The notes beneath the pieces were generated by a model. The model did not search any database. It was given only the letters and a program-made list of their open reading frames with translations, and was not told the DNA's origin. From Closterium sp. NIES-65 (lineage: Eukaryota; Streptophyta; Zygnematophyceae; Desmidiales; Closteriaceae): 64,000 bases of DNA. The position numbers were made by a program, and so were the translations under genes. Location: contig CANXME010000227.1 of NCBI GenBank assembly GCA_948144175.1, positions 1 to 64,000 on the forward strand, in the 5' to 3' direction. Of this stretch, positions 1 through 12,600 are shown one piece after another; within the stretch, counting starts at the first letter, position 1, and each line of letters starts with the position of its first letter.

Positions 1-450
1 GGGACGGCAGGAGCCGTCAGGAGGGGACGGCGGGGCCGTCAAGAAGGGACGGCGGGGCCGTCACGAAGGGACGGCGGGGCCGTCAGGAGGTGACCGGGCC
101 GCGACGGGGGCAGGCGGCGGGGCCGCGTAAGGGCCTGGGCGGGGCCGCGACAGAGCCGTCGGCGGGGCCGCGTGAAAGCCGGGGCGGGGCCGCGTAGAAG
201 CCGGGGCGGGGCCGCGCGAGAGCAGGTGGCGGGGCCGCGAAGGAGCCGGGGCGGGGGCCGCGGGAGAGCAGGCGGCGGAGCCGCGTAAGGGCCTGGGCGG
301 GGCCGCGACAAAGCCGTCGGCGGGGCCGCGTGAAAGCCGGGGCGGGGCCGCGTAGAAGCCGGGGCGGGGCCGCGTGAGAGCAGGCGGCGGGGCCGCAACA
401 GAGAGGGCGGCGGGGCCGCGTCAGTGAAGGCGGCGGGGCCGTAGGGGAAA
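1..450 (-). repeat. GC-rich minisatellite leader of Copia-A
   Basis: Tandem units of about 22 bp share a GGCGGGGCCGCG core. Units near 1-95 form a second type with a GGACGGCGGGGCCGTC core. A block of about seven units is itself duplicated at a spacing of 158 bp (near 149 and 307). The open frames across it are low-complexity Ala/Pro/Arg strings and I do not treat them as genes. Confidence 0.8.
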
Positions 451-528
451 TGGCGACCCGAGGGGTCGCTAAAAAAAGATCGCGCCTCGGGGGGCGCTTC
501 GGTGGGCCCAAAAAAACGGTCCGTAGAA

Positions 529-545
529 GGACCCGCTCTATACCA
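529..545 (-). other. Primer binding site of Copia-A
   Basis: Directly after the LTR on the minus strand the sequence reads TGGTATAGAGCGGGTCC. This resembles the TGGTATCAGAGC site that pairs with the 3' end of plant initiator tRNA-Met, with some substitutions. Confidence 0.7.
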
Positions 546-677
546 TGTGAGAATAAGCGAACAGGAATGAATGAACTAGCAGTGAAATGAGTACAAGTAG
601 GAAACCCTAGAATTGTGTACCCCCTATAGGCTAACCCACTGTAGCCTACACAAGCATAACATATATAATGTTTGACA
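546..677 (-). repeat. 5' LTR of Copia-A (132 bp)
   Basis: The repeat starts TG and ends CA on either strand. It aligns with the other LTRs of about 130 bp here through the shared core of a GTAGGCTA box, a GGGGTA box and an AGGGTT box. Satellite A starts directly after it at 678. Confidence 0.85.
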
Positions 678-3600
678 AGGGCCTAGCGTGTGCAAAAAAT
701 CAAGAACAAGGGCCTAGCGTTTGCGAAATAGCAAGAGCAAGGGCCTAGCGTGTGCAAAATAAAAAGAACAAGGGTCTAGCATGTGCAAAATTGCAGGAAC
801 AAGGGCCTAGCGTGTGCAAAATAAAAAGAACAAGGGCATAGCGTGTGCAAGATAGCAAGAACAAGGGCCTAGCTTGTGCAAAATAAAAAGAACAAGGGCC
901 TAGCGTGTGCAAAATTGCAAGAACAAGGGCCGAGCGTGTGCAAAATTGCAAGAACAATGGCCTAGCGAGTGCACAATAGCAAGAACAAGGGCCTAGCGTG
1001 TGCAAAAAAATCAAGAACAAGGGCCTAGCGTGTGCAAAATAAAAAGAACAAGGGCATAGCGTGTGCAAAATAGCAAGAACAAGGGCCTAGCGTGTGCAAA
1101 ATAAAAAGAACAAGGGCCTAGCGTGTGCAAAATAAAAAGAACAATGGCCTAGCCTTTGCAAAATTGCAAGAACAAGGGCCTTGCATGTGCAAAATTGCAA
1201 GAACAAGGGCTTAGCGATTGCAAAATAGCAAGAGCAAGGGCCTAGCGTGTGCAAAAAATCGAGAACAAGAGCCTAGCGTTCGCGAAATAGCGAGAACAAT
1301 GGCCTAGCGTGTGCAAAATAAAAAGAACAAGGGTCTAGCATGTGCAAAATTGCAAGAACAAGGGCCTAGCGTGTGCAAAATAAAAAGAACAAATGCGTAG
1401 CGTGTGCAAAATAAAAAGAACAAGGGCCTAGCGTGTGCAAAATAAAAAGAACAAGGGCCTAGCGTGTGCAAAATTGCAAGAACAAGGGCCTAGCGTGTGC
1501 AGAATTGCAAGAACAAGGGCCTAGCGAGTGCAAAATTGCAAGAGCAAGGGCCTAGCGTGTGCAAAATATCAAGAACAAGGGCCTAGCGTTTGCGAAATAG
1601 CAAGAGCAAGGGCCTAGCGTGTGCAAAATAAAAAGAACAAGGGTCTAGCATGTGCAAAATTGCAAGAACAAGGGCCTAGCGTGTGCAAAATAAAAAGACC
1701 AAGGGCATAGCGTGTGCAAGATAGCAAGAACAAGGGCCTAGCTTGTGCAAAATAAAAAGAACAAGGGCCTAGCGTGTGCAAAATAAAAAGAAGAAGGGCC
1801 TAGCGTATGCAAAATTGCAAGAACAAGGGCCTAGCGTGTGCAAAATTGCGAGAACAAGGGCCTAGCGAGTGCAAAATAGCAAGAGCAAGAGGCCTAGCGT
1901 GTGCAAAAAATCAAGAACAAGGGCCTAGCGTTCGCGAAATAGCAAGAACAAGGGCCTAGCGTGTGCAAAATAAAAAGAACAAGGGTCTAGCATGTGCAAA
2001 ATTGCAAGAACAAGGGCCTAGCGTGTGCAAAATAAAAAGAACAAGAGCATAGCGTGTGCAAAATAGCAAGAACAAGGGCCTAGCGTGTGCAAAATAAAAA
2101 GAGTAAGGGCCTAGCGTGTGCAAAATAAAAAGAGCAAGGGCCTAGCGTGTGCAAAATTGAAAAAACAAGGGCATAGCGTGTGCAAAATAGCAAGAACAAG
2201 GGCCTAGCGTGTGCAAAATAAAAAGAACAAGGGCCTAGCGTGTGCAAAATAAAAAGAACAAGGGCCTAGCGTGTGCAAAATTGCAAGAACGAGGGCCTAA
2301 CGTGTGCAAAATTGCAAGAAGAAGGGCCTAGCGAGTGCAAAATAGCAAGAGCAAGGGCCTAGTGTGTGCAAATAATCAAGAACAAGAGCCTAGCGTTCGC
2401 GAAATAGCAAGAACAATGGCCTAGCGTGTGCAAAATAAAAAGAACAAGGGTCTAGCATGTGCAAAATTGCAAGAACAAGGGCCTAGCGTGTGCAAAATAA
2501 AAAGAACTAGGGCATAGCGTGTGCAAAATAGCAAGAACAAGGGCCTAGCGTGTGCAAAATAAAAAGAGTAAGGGCCTAGCGTGTGCAAAATAAAAAGAGC
2601 AAGGGCCTAGCGTGTGCAAAATTGAAAAAACAAGGGCATAGCGTGTGCAAAATAGCAAGAACAAGGGCCTAGCGTGTGCAAAATAAAAAGAACAAGGGCC
2701 TAGCGTGTGCAAAATAAAAAGAACAAGGGCCTAGCGTGTGCAAAATTGCAAGAACGAGGGCCTAACGTGTGCAAAATTGCAAGAAGAAGGGCCTAGCGAG
2801 TGCAAAATAGCAAGAGCAAGGGCCTAGTGTGTGCAAATAATCAAGAACAAGAGCCTAGCGTTCGCGAAATAGCAAGAACAATGGCCTAGCGTGTGCAAAA
2901 TTAAAAGAACAAGGGTCTAGCATGTGCAAAATTGCAAGAACAAGGGCCTAGCGTGTGCAAAATAAAACGAACAAGGGCATAGCGTGTGCAAAATAAAAAG
3001 AACAAGGGCCTAGCATGTGCAAAATAAAAAGAACAAGGGCCTAGCGTGTGCAAAATTGCAAGAACAAGGGCCTAGCGTGTGCAAAATTGCAAAAACAAGG
3101 GCCTAGCGAGTGCAAAATAGCAAGAGCAAGGGCCTAGCGTGTGCAACAAATCAAGAACAAGGGCCTAGCGTTCGCGAAATAGCAAGAGCAAGGGCATACC
3201 GTGTGCAAAATAAAAAGAACAAGGGTCTAGCATGTGCAAAATTGCAAGAACAAGGGCCTAGCGTGTGCAAAATAAACAGAACTAAGGCATAGCGTGTGCA
3301 AAATAAAAAGAACAAGGGCATAGCGTGTGCCAAAAAAAAAAACAAGGGCCTAGCGTGTGCAAAATTGCAAGATCAAGGGCCTAGCATGTGCAAAAAAAAA
3401 AAAAACAAGGGCCTAGCGTGTGCAAAATAAAAAGAACAAGGGCCTAGGATGTGCAAAATTGCAAGAACAAGGGCCTAGCGTGTGCAAAATTGCAAGAACA
3501 ATGGCCTAGCGTGTGCAAAATAAAAAGAACAAGGGCCTAGCGTGTGCAAAATTGCAAGAGCAAGGGCCTAGCGTGTGCAAAATTGCAAGAACAAGGGCCT

Positions 3601-6600
3601 AGCAAGTGCAAAATAGCAAGAGCAAAGGCCTAGCGTGTGCAAAAAATCAAAAACAAGGGCATAACGTTCGCGAAATAGCAAAAACAAGGGCCTAGTGTGT
3701 GCAAAATAAAAAGATCAAAGGTCTAGCATGTGCAAAATTGCAAGAACAAAGGCCTAGCGTGTGCAAAATAAAAAGAACAAGGGCATAGCGTGTGCAAAAT
3801 AGCAAGAACAAGGGCCTATCGTGTGCAAAAAAAAAAGAACCAAGGGCCTAGCGCGTGCAAAATAAAAAGAACAAGGGCCTAGCGTGTGCAAAATTGCAAG
3901 AACAAGGACCTAGCGTGTGCAAAATAACAAGAACAAGGGTATAGTGGTGCAAAATAGCAAGAATAAGGGCCTAGCGTGTGCAAATAAAAAGAACAAGGGC
4001 CTAGCGTGTGCAAAATAAATAGAACAAGGGCCTAGCGTGTGCAAAATTGCAAGAACAAGGGCCTAGCATATGCAAAATTGTAAGAACAAGGGCCTAGCGA
4101 GTGCACAATAGCAAGAACAAGGGCCTGGCGTGTGGAAAAAATCAAGAACAAGCGCCTAGCGTTCGCGAAATAGCAAGAGCAAGGGCCTAGAGTGTGCAAA
4201 ATAAAAAGAACAAGGGTCTAGCATGTGCAAAATTGCAAGAACAAGGGCCTAGCGTGTGCAAAATAAAAAGAACTAGGGCATAGCGTGTGCAAAATAGCAA
4301 GAACAAGGGCCTAGCGTGTGCAAAATAAAAAGAAAAAGTGTATAGCGTGTGCAAAAAAGCAAGAACAAGGGCCTAGCGTGTGCAAATAAAAAGAACAAGG
4401 GCCTAGCGTGTGCAAAATACAAAGAACAAGGGCCTAGCGTGTGCAAAATTGCAAGAACAAGGGCCTAGCGTGTGCAAAATTGCAAGAACAATGGCCTAGC
4501 GAGTGCACTATAGCAAGAACAAGTGCCTAGCGTGTGCAAAAAATCAAGAACAAGGGCCTAGCGTGTGCAAAATAAAAAGAACAAGGGCATAGCGTGTGCA
4601 AAATAGCAAGAACAAGGGCCTAGCGTGTGCAAAATAAAAAGAACAAGGGCCTAGCGTGTGCAAAATAAAAAGAACAATGGCCTAGCGTTTGCAAAATTGC
4701 AAGAACAAGGGCCTTGCATGTGCAAAATTGCAAGAACAAGGGCTTAGCGAGTGCAAAATAGCAAGAGCAAGGGCCTAGCGTGTGCAAAAAATCGAGAACA
4801 AGAGCCTAGCATTCGCGAAATAGCGAGAACAATGGCCTAGCGTGTGCAAAATAAAAAGAACAAGGGTCTAGCATGTGCAAAATTGCAAGAACAAGGGCCT
4901 AGCGTGTGCAAAATAAAAAGAACAAATGCATAGCGTGTGTAAAATAAAAAGAACAAGGGCCTAGCGTGTGCAAAATAAAAAGAACAAGGGCCTAGCGTGT
5001 GCAAAATTGCAAGAACAAGGGCCTAGCGTGTGCAAAATTGCAAGAACAAGGGCCTAGCGAGTGCAAAATTGCAAGAGCAAGGGCCTAGCGTGTGCAAAAT
5101 ATCAAGAACAAAGGCCTAGCGTTTGCGAAATAGCAAGAGCAAGGGCCTAGCGTGTGCAAAATAAAAAGAACAAGGGTCTAGCATGTGCAAAATTGCAAGA
5201 ACAAGGGCCTAGCGTGTGCAAAATAAAAAGAACAAGGGCATAGCGTGTGCAAGATAGCAAGAACAAGGGCCTAGCTTGTGCAAAATAAAAAGAACAAGGG
5301 CCTAGCGTGTGCAAAATAAAAAGAAGAAGGGCCTAGCGTATGCAAAATTGCAAGAACAAGGGCCTAGCGTGTGCAAAATTGCGAGAACAAGGGCCTAGCG
5401 AGTGCAAAATAGCAAGAGCAAGGGCCTAGCGTGTGCAAAAAATCAAGAACAAGGGCCTAGCGTTCGCGAAATAGCAAGAACAAGGGCCTAGCGTGTGCAA
5501 AATAAAAAGAACAAGGGTCTAGCATGTGCAAAAATGCAAGAACAAGGGCCTAGCGTGTGCAAAATAAAAAGAACAAGGGCATAGCGTGTGCAAAATATCA
5601 AGAACAAGGGCCTAGCGTGTGCAAAATAAAAAGAGTAAGGGCCTAGCGTGTGCAAAATAAAAAGAGCAAGGGCCTAGCGTGTGCAAAATTGAAAAAACAA
5701 GGGCCTAACGTGTGCAAAATTGCAAGAACAAGGGCCTAGCGAGTGCAAAATAGTGAGAGCAAGGGCCTTGCGTGTGCAAAATTGCAAGAACAAGGGCCTA
5801 GCGAGTGCAAAATAGCAAGAGCAAGGGCCTAGCGTGTGCAAAAAATCAAAAACAAGGGCCTAGCGTTCGCGAAATAGCAAAAGCAAGGGCCTAGCGTGTG
5901 CGAAATAAAAAGAACAAGGGCATAGCGTGTGCAAAATAGCAAGAGCAAGGGCCTAGCGTGTGCAAAACAAAAACAATAAGGGCATAGCGTGTGCAAAATA
6001 GCAAGAACAAGGGCCTAGCGTGTGCAAATTAAAAAGAACAAGGGCCTAGCGTGTGCAAAATAAAAACAACAAGGGTCTAGCATGTGCAAAATAGCAAGAG
6101 CAAGGGCCTAGCGTGTGCAAAATAAAAAGAACAAGGGCATAGCGTGTGCAAAATAGCAAGAACAAGGGCCTAGCGTGTGCAAAATAAAAAGAACAAGGGC
6201 CTAGCGTGTGCAAAATAAAAAGAACAAGGGCCTAGCGTGTGCAAAATTGCAAGAACGAGGGCCTAACGTGTGCAAAATTGCAATAAGAAGGGCCTAGCGA
6301 GTGCAAAATAGCAAGAGCAAGGGCCTAGTGTGTGCAAATAATCAAGAACAAGAGCCTAGCGTTCGCGAAATAGCAAGAACAATGGCCTAGCGTGTGCAAA
6401 ATAAAAAGAACAAGGGTCTAGCATGTGCAAAATTGCAAGAACAAGGGCCTAGCATGTGCAAAATAAAAAGAAGAAGGGCATAGCGTGTGCAAAATAAAAA
6501 GAACAAGGGCCTAGCGTGTGCAAAATAAAAAGAACAAGGGCATAGCGTGTGCAAAATAGCAAGAACAAGGGCCTAGCGTGTGCAAAATAAAAAGAACAAG

Positions 6601-9600
6601 GGCCTAGCGTGTGCAAAATAAAAAGAATAAGGGCCTAGAGTTTGCAAAATTGCAAGAACAAGGGCCTTGCATGTGCAAAATTGCAAGAACAAGGGCTTAG
6701 CAAGTGCAAAATAGCAAGAGCAAGGGCCTAGCGTGTGCAAAAAATCAAGAACAAGGGCCTAGCGTTCGCGAAATAGCAAGAACAAGGGCCTAGCGTGTGC
6801 AAAATAAAAAGAACAAGGGTCTAGCATGTGCAAAATTGCAAGAACAAGGGCCTAGCGTGTGCAAAATAAAAAGAACAAGGGCCTAGCGTGTGCAAAATAA
6901 AAAGAACAAGGGCCTAGCGTGTGCAAAATAAAAAGAACAAGGGCCTAGCGTGTGCAAAATTGCAAGAACAAGGGCCTAGCGTGTGCAAAATTGCAAGAAC
7001 AAGGGCCTAGCGAGTGCAAAATTGCAAGAGCAAGGGCCTAGCGTGTGCAAAAAATCAAGAACAAGGGCCTAGCGTTTGCGAAATAGCAAGAGCAAGGGCC
7101 TAGCGTGTGCAAAATAAAAAGAACAAGGCTCTAGCATGTGCAAAATTGCAAGAACAAAGGCCTAGCGTGTGCAAAAAAAAAAGAACAAGGGCATAGCGTG
7201 TGCAAGATAGCAAGAACAAGGGCCTAGCTTGTGCAAAAAAAAAAGAAGAAGGGCCTAGCGTATGCAAAATTGCAAGAACAAGGGCCTAGCGTGTGCAAAA
7301 TTGCAAGAACAAGGGCCTAGCGAGTGCAAAATAGCAAGAGCAAGGGCCTAGCGTGTGCAAAAAAATCAAGAACAAGGGCCTAGGGTTCGCGAAATAGCAA
7401 GAACAAGGGCCTAGCGTGTGCAAAATAAAAAGAACAAGGGTCTAGCATGTGCAAAATTGCAAGAACAAGGGCCTAGCGTGTGCAAAATAAAAAGAACAAG
7501 GGCATAGCGTGTGCAAAATAAAAATAACAAGGGCCTAGCGTGTGCAAAATAAAAAGAGTAAGGGCCTAGCGTGTGCAAAATAAAAAGAGCAAGGGCCTAG
7601 CGTGTGCAAAATTGAAAAAACAAGGGCCTAACGTGTGCAAAATTGCAAGAACAAGGGCCTAGCGAGTGCAAAATAGTAAGAGGAAGGGCCTAGCGTGTGC
7701 AAAATTGCAAGAACAAGGGCCTAGCGAGTGCAAAATAGGAAGAGCAAAGGCCTAGCGTGCGCAAAAAATCAAGAACAAGGGCATAGCGTTCGCGAAATAG
7801 CAAGAGCAAGGGCCTAGCGTGTGCGAAATAAAAAGAACAAGGGCATAGCGTGTGCAAAATAGCAAGAGCAACGGCCTAGCGTGTCCAAAACAAAAACAAC
7901 AAGGGCATAGCGTGTGCAAAATAGCAAGAACAAGGGCCTAGCGTGTGAAAATTAAAAAGAACAAGGGCCTAGCGTGTGCAAAATAAAAACAACAAGGGTC
8001 TAGCATGTGCAAAATAGCAAGAGCAAGGGCCTAGCGTGTGCAAAATAAAAAGAACAAGGGCATAGCGTATGCAAAATAGCAAGAAAAAGGGCCTAGCGTG
8101 TGCAAAATAAAAAGAACAAGGGCCTAGCGTGTGCAAAATAAAAAGAACAAGGGCCTAGCGTGTGCAAAATTGCAAGAACAAGGGCCTAACGTGTGCAAAA
8201 TTGCAAGAACAAGGGCCTAGCGAGTGCAACATAGCAAGAGCAAGGGCCTAGTGTGTGCAAAAAATCAAGAACAAGAGCCTAGCGTTCGCGAAATAGCAAG
8301 AACAAGGGCCTAGCGTGTGCAAAATAAAAAGAACAAGGGTCTAGCATGTGCAAAATTGCAAGAACAAGGGCCTAGCATGTGCAAAATAAAAAGAACAAGG
8401 GTCTAGCATGTGCAAAATTGCAAGAACAAGGGCCTAGCATGTGCAAAATAAAAAGAACAAGGGCATAGCGTGTGCAAAATAAAAAAAACAAGGGCCTAGC
8501 GTGTGCAAAATAAAAAGAACAAGGGCCTAGCGTGTGCAAAATTGCAAGAACAAGGGCCTAGCGTGTGCAAAATTGCAAGAACAAGGGCCTAGCGAGTGCA
8601 AAATAGCAAGAGCAATGGCCTAAAAGTGTGCAAAAAATCAAGAACAAGGGCCTAGCGTGTGCAAAATTGCAAGAACAAGGGCCTAACGTGTGCAAAATTG
8701 CAAGAACAAGGGCCTAGCGAGTGCAAAATAGCAAGAGCAAGGGCCTAGCATGTGCAAAATAAAAAGAACAAGGGCCTAGCATGTGCAAAATTGCAAGAAC
8801 AAGGGCCTAGCATGTGCAAAATAAAAAGAAAAAGGGCATAGCGTGTGCAAAATAAAAAGAACAAGGGCATAGCGTGTGCAAAATAAAAAGAACAAGGGCC
8901 TAGCGTGTGTAAAATAAAAAGAACAAGGGCCTAGCGTGTGCAAAATTGCAAGAACAAGGGCCTAGCGTGTGCAAAATTGCAAGAACAAGGGCCTAGCGAG
9001 TGCAAACTCGCAAGAGCAAGGGCCTAGCGTGTGGAAAAAATCAAGAACAAGAGCCTAGCGTTCGCGAAGCTGCAAGAACAACGGCCTAGCGTGTGCAAAA
9101 TGAAAAGAACAAGGGTCTATGATGTGCAAATTTGCAAGAACAAGGGCCTAGCGTGTGCAAAATAAAAAGAACAAGGGCATAGCGAGTGCAAAATAGCAAG
9201 GACAAGGGCCTAGCGTGTGCAAAATAGCAAGAACAAGGGCCTAGCGTGTGCAAAATAGCAAGAACAAGGGCCTACCATGTGCAAAATTGCAAGAACAAGG
9301 GCCTAACGTGTGCAAAATAAACAGAACTAAGGCATAGCGTGTGCAAAATAAAAAGAACAAGGGCCTAGCGTGTGCAAAATTGCAAGAACAAGGGCCTAGC
9401 GAGTGCAACATAGCAAGAGCAAGGGCCTAGCGTGTGCAAAATAAAAAGAACAAGGGCATAGCGTGTGCAAAATAGCAAGAACAAGGGCCTAGCGTGTGCA
9501 AAATAAAAAGAACAAGGGCCTAGCGTGTGCAAAATAAAAAGAACAAGGGCCTAGAGTTTGCAAAATTGCAAGAACAAGGGCCTTGCATGTGCAAAATTGC

Positions 9601-12600
9601 AAGAACAAGGGCTTAGCAAGTGCAAAATAGCAAGAGCAAGGGCCTAGCGTGTGCAAAAAATCAAGAACAAGCGCCTAGCGTTCGCGAAATAGCAAGAACA
9701 AGGGCCTAGCGTGTGCAAAATATAAAGAACAAGGGTCTAGCATGTGCACAATTGCAAGAACAAGGGCCTAGCGTGTGCAAAATAAAGAGAACAAGGGCAT
9801 AGCGTTTGCAAAATAAAAAGAACAAGGGCCTAGCGTGTGCAAAATAAAAAGAACAAGGGCCTAGCGTGTGCAAAATTGCAAGAACAAGGGCCTAGCGTGT
9901 GCAAAATTGCAAGAACAAGGGCCTAGCGAGTGCAAAATTGCAAGAGCAAGGGCCTAGCGTGTGCAAAAAATCAAGAACAAGGGCCTAGCGTTTGCGAAAT
10001 AGCAAGAGCAAGGGCCTAGCGTGTGCAAAATAAAAAGAACAAGGCTCTAGCATGTGCAAAATTGCAAGAACAAAGGCCTAGCGTGTGCAAAATAAAAAGA
10101 ACAAGGGCATAGCGTGTGCAAGATAGCAAGAACAAGGGCCTAGCTTGTGCAAAATAAAAAGAAGAAGGGCCTAGCGTATGCAAAATTGCAAGAACAAGGG
10201 CCTAGCGTGTGCAAAATTGCAAGAACAAGGGCGTAGCGAGTGCAAAATAGCAAGAGCAAGGGCCTAGCGTGTGCAAAAAATCAAGAACAAGGGCCTAGCG
10301 TTCGCGAAATAGCAAGAACAAGGGCCTAGCGTGTGCAAAATAAAAAGAACACGGGTCTAGCATGTGCAAAATTGCAAGAACAAGGGCCTAGCGTGTGCAA
10401 AATAAAAAGAACAAGGGTCTAGCATGTGCAAAATTGCAAGAACAAGGGCCTAGCATGTGCAAAATAAAAAGAACAAGGGTCTAGCATGTGCAAAATTGCA
10501 AGAACAAGGGCCTAGCATGTGCAAAATAAAAAGAACAAGGGCATAGCGTGTGCAAAATAAAAAAAACAAGGGCCTAGCGTGTGCAAAATAAAAAGAACAA
10601 GGGCCTAGCGTGTGCAAAATTGCAAGAACAAGGGCCTAGCGTGTGCAAAATTGCAAGAACAAGGGCCTAGCGAGTGCAAAATAGCAAGAGCAAGGGCCTA
10701 GCATGTGCAAAATAAAAAGAACAAGGGCCTAGCATGTGCAAAATTGCAAGAACAAGGGCCTAGCATGTGCAAAATAAAAAGAACAAGGGCATAGCGTGTG
10801 CAAAATAAAAAGAACAAGGGCATAGCGTGTGCAAAATAAAAAGAACAAGGGCCTAGCGTGTGTAAAATAAAAAGAACAAGGGCCTAGCGTGTGCAAAATT
10901 GCAAGAACAAGGGCCTAACGTGTGCAAAATTGCAAGAACAAGGGCCTAGCGAGTGCAAAATAGCAAGAGCAAGGGCCTAGCATGTGCAAAATAAAAAGAA
11001 CAAGGGCCTAGCATGTGCAAAATTGCAAGAACAAGGGCCTAGCATGTGCAAAATAAAAAGAACAAGGGCATAGCGTGTGCAAAATAAAAAGAACAAGGGC
11101 ATAGCGTGTGCAAAATAAAAAGAACAAGGGCCTAGCGTGTGTAAAATAAAAAGAACAAGGGCCTAGCGTGTGCAAAATTGCAAGAACAAGGGCCTAGCGT
11201 GTGCAAAATTGCAAGAACAAGGGCCTAGCGAGTGCAAACTCGCAAGAGCAAGGGCCTAGCGTGTGGAAAAAATCAAGAACAAGGGCCTAGCGTTCGCGAA
11301 GCTGCAAGAACAACGGCCTAGCGTGTGCAAAATGAAAAGAACAAGGGTCTAGGATGTGCAAATTTGCAAGAACAAGGGCCTAGCGTGTGCAAAATAAAAA
11401 GAACAAGGGCATAGCGAGTGCAAAATAAAAATAACAAGGGCCTAGCGTGTGCAAAATAAAAAGAGTAAGGGCCTAGCGTGTGCAAAATAAAAAGAGCAAG
11501 GGCCTAGCGTGTGCAAAATTGAAAAAACAAGGGCCTAACGTGTGCAAAATTGCAAGAACAAGGGCCTAGCGAGTGCAAAATAGTAAGAGGAAGGGCCTAG
11601 CGTGTGCAAAATTGCAAGAACAAGGGCCTAGCGAGTGCAAAATAGGAAGAGCAAAGGCCTAGCGTGCGCAAAAAATCAAGAACAAGGGCATAGCGTTCGC
11701 GAAATAGCAAGAGCAAGGGCCTAGCGTGTGCGAAATAAAAAGAACAAGGGCATAGCGTGTGCAAAATAGCAAGAGCAACGGCCTAGCGTGTCCAAAACAA
11801 AAACAACAAGGGCATAGCGTGTGCAAAATAGCAAGAACAAGGGCCTAGCGTGTGAAAATTAAAAAGAACAAGGGCCTAGCGTGTGCAAAATAAAAACAAC
11901 AAGGGTCTAGCATGTGCAAAATAGCAAGAGCAAGGGCCTAGCGTGTGCAAAATAAAAAGAACAAGGGCATAGCGTATGCAAAATAGCAAGAAAAAGGGCC
12001 TAGCGTGTGCAAAATAAAAAGAACAAGGGCCTAGCGTGTGCAAAATAAAAAGAACAAGGGCCTAGCGTGTGCAAAATTGCAAGAGCAAGGGCCTAACGTG
12101 TGCAAAATTGCAAGAACAAGGGCCTAGCGAGTGCAAAATAGCAAGAGCAAGGGCCTAGTGTGTGCAAAAAATCAAGAACAAGAGCCTAGCGTTCGCGAAA
12201 TAGCAAGAACAAGGGCCTAGCGTGTGCAAAATAAAAAGAACAAGGGTCTAGCATGTGCAAAATTGCAAGAACAAGGGCCTAGCATGTGCAAAATAAAAAG
12301 AACAAGGGTCTAGCATGTGCAAAATTGCAAGAACAAGGGCCTAGCATGTGCAAAATAAAAAGAACAAGGGCATAGCGTGTGCAAAATAAAAAAAACAAGG
12401 GCCTAGCGTGTGCAAAATAAAAAGAACAAGGGCCTAGCGTGTGCAAAATTGCAAGAACAAGAGCCTAGCGTGTGCAAAATTGCAAGAACAAGGGCCTAGC
12501 GAGTGCAAAATAGCAAGAGCAATGGCCTAAAAGTGTGCAAAAAATCAAGAACAAGGGCCTAGCGTGTGTAAAATTGCAAGAACAAGGGCCTAACGTGTGC

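Larger units (their letters stand above)
1..677 (-). mobile_element. Copia-A: 5' end of a Ty1/copia LTR retroelement, cut by the window edge
   Basis: Read on the minus strand, this stretch begins with a 132-bp LTR (TGTCAAAC...TCTCACA), then a primer binding site, a short hairpin with a T-run, the GGGCCCACC motif, a second GC hairpin with a T-run, and a GC-rich minisatellite leader. The gag-pol part lies to the left, outside the window. The primer binding site TGGTATAGAGCGGGTCC is the same as in Copia-C, so A is closer to C than to B or D in this region. Only one LTR is visible, so neither the target duplication nor the age can be judged. Assignment to copia rests on the shared leader plan of the complete relatives in the window. 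Confidence 0.85.

Noticed and set aside
39-511. Ala/Pro/Arg-rich open frames in the Copia-A leader
   Set aside because: They are translations of the GC minisatellite with no conserved counterpart in C, which has a different leader repeat.
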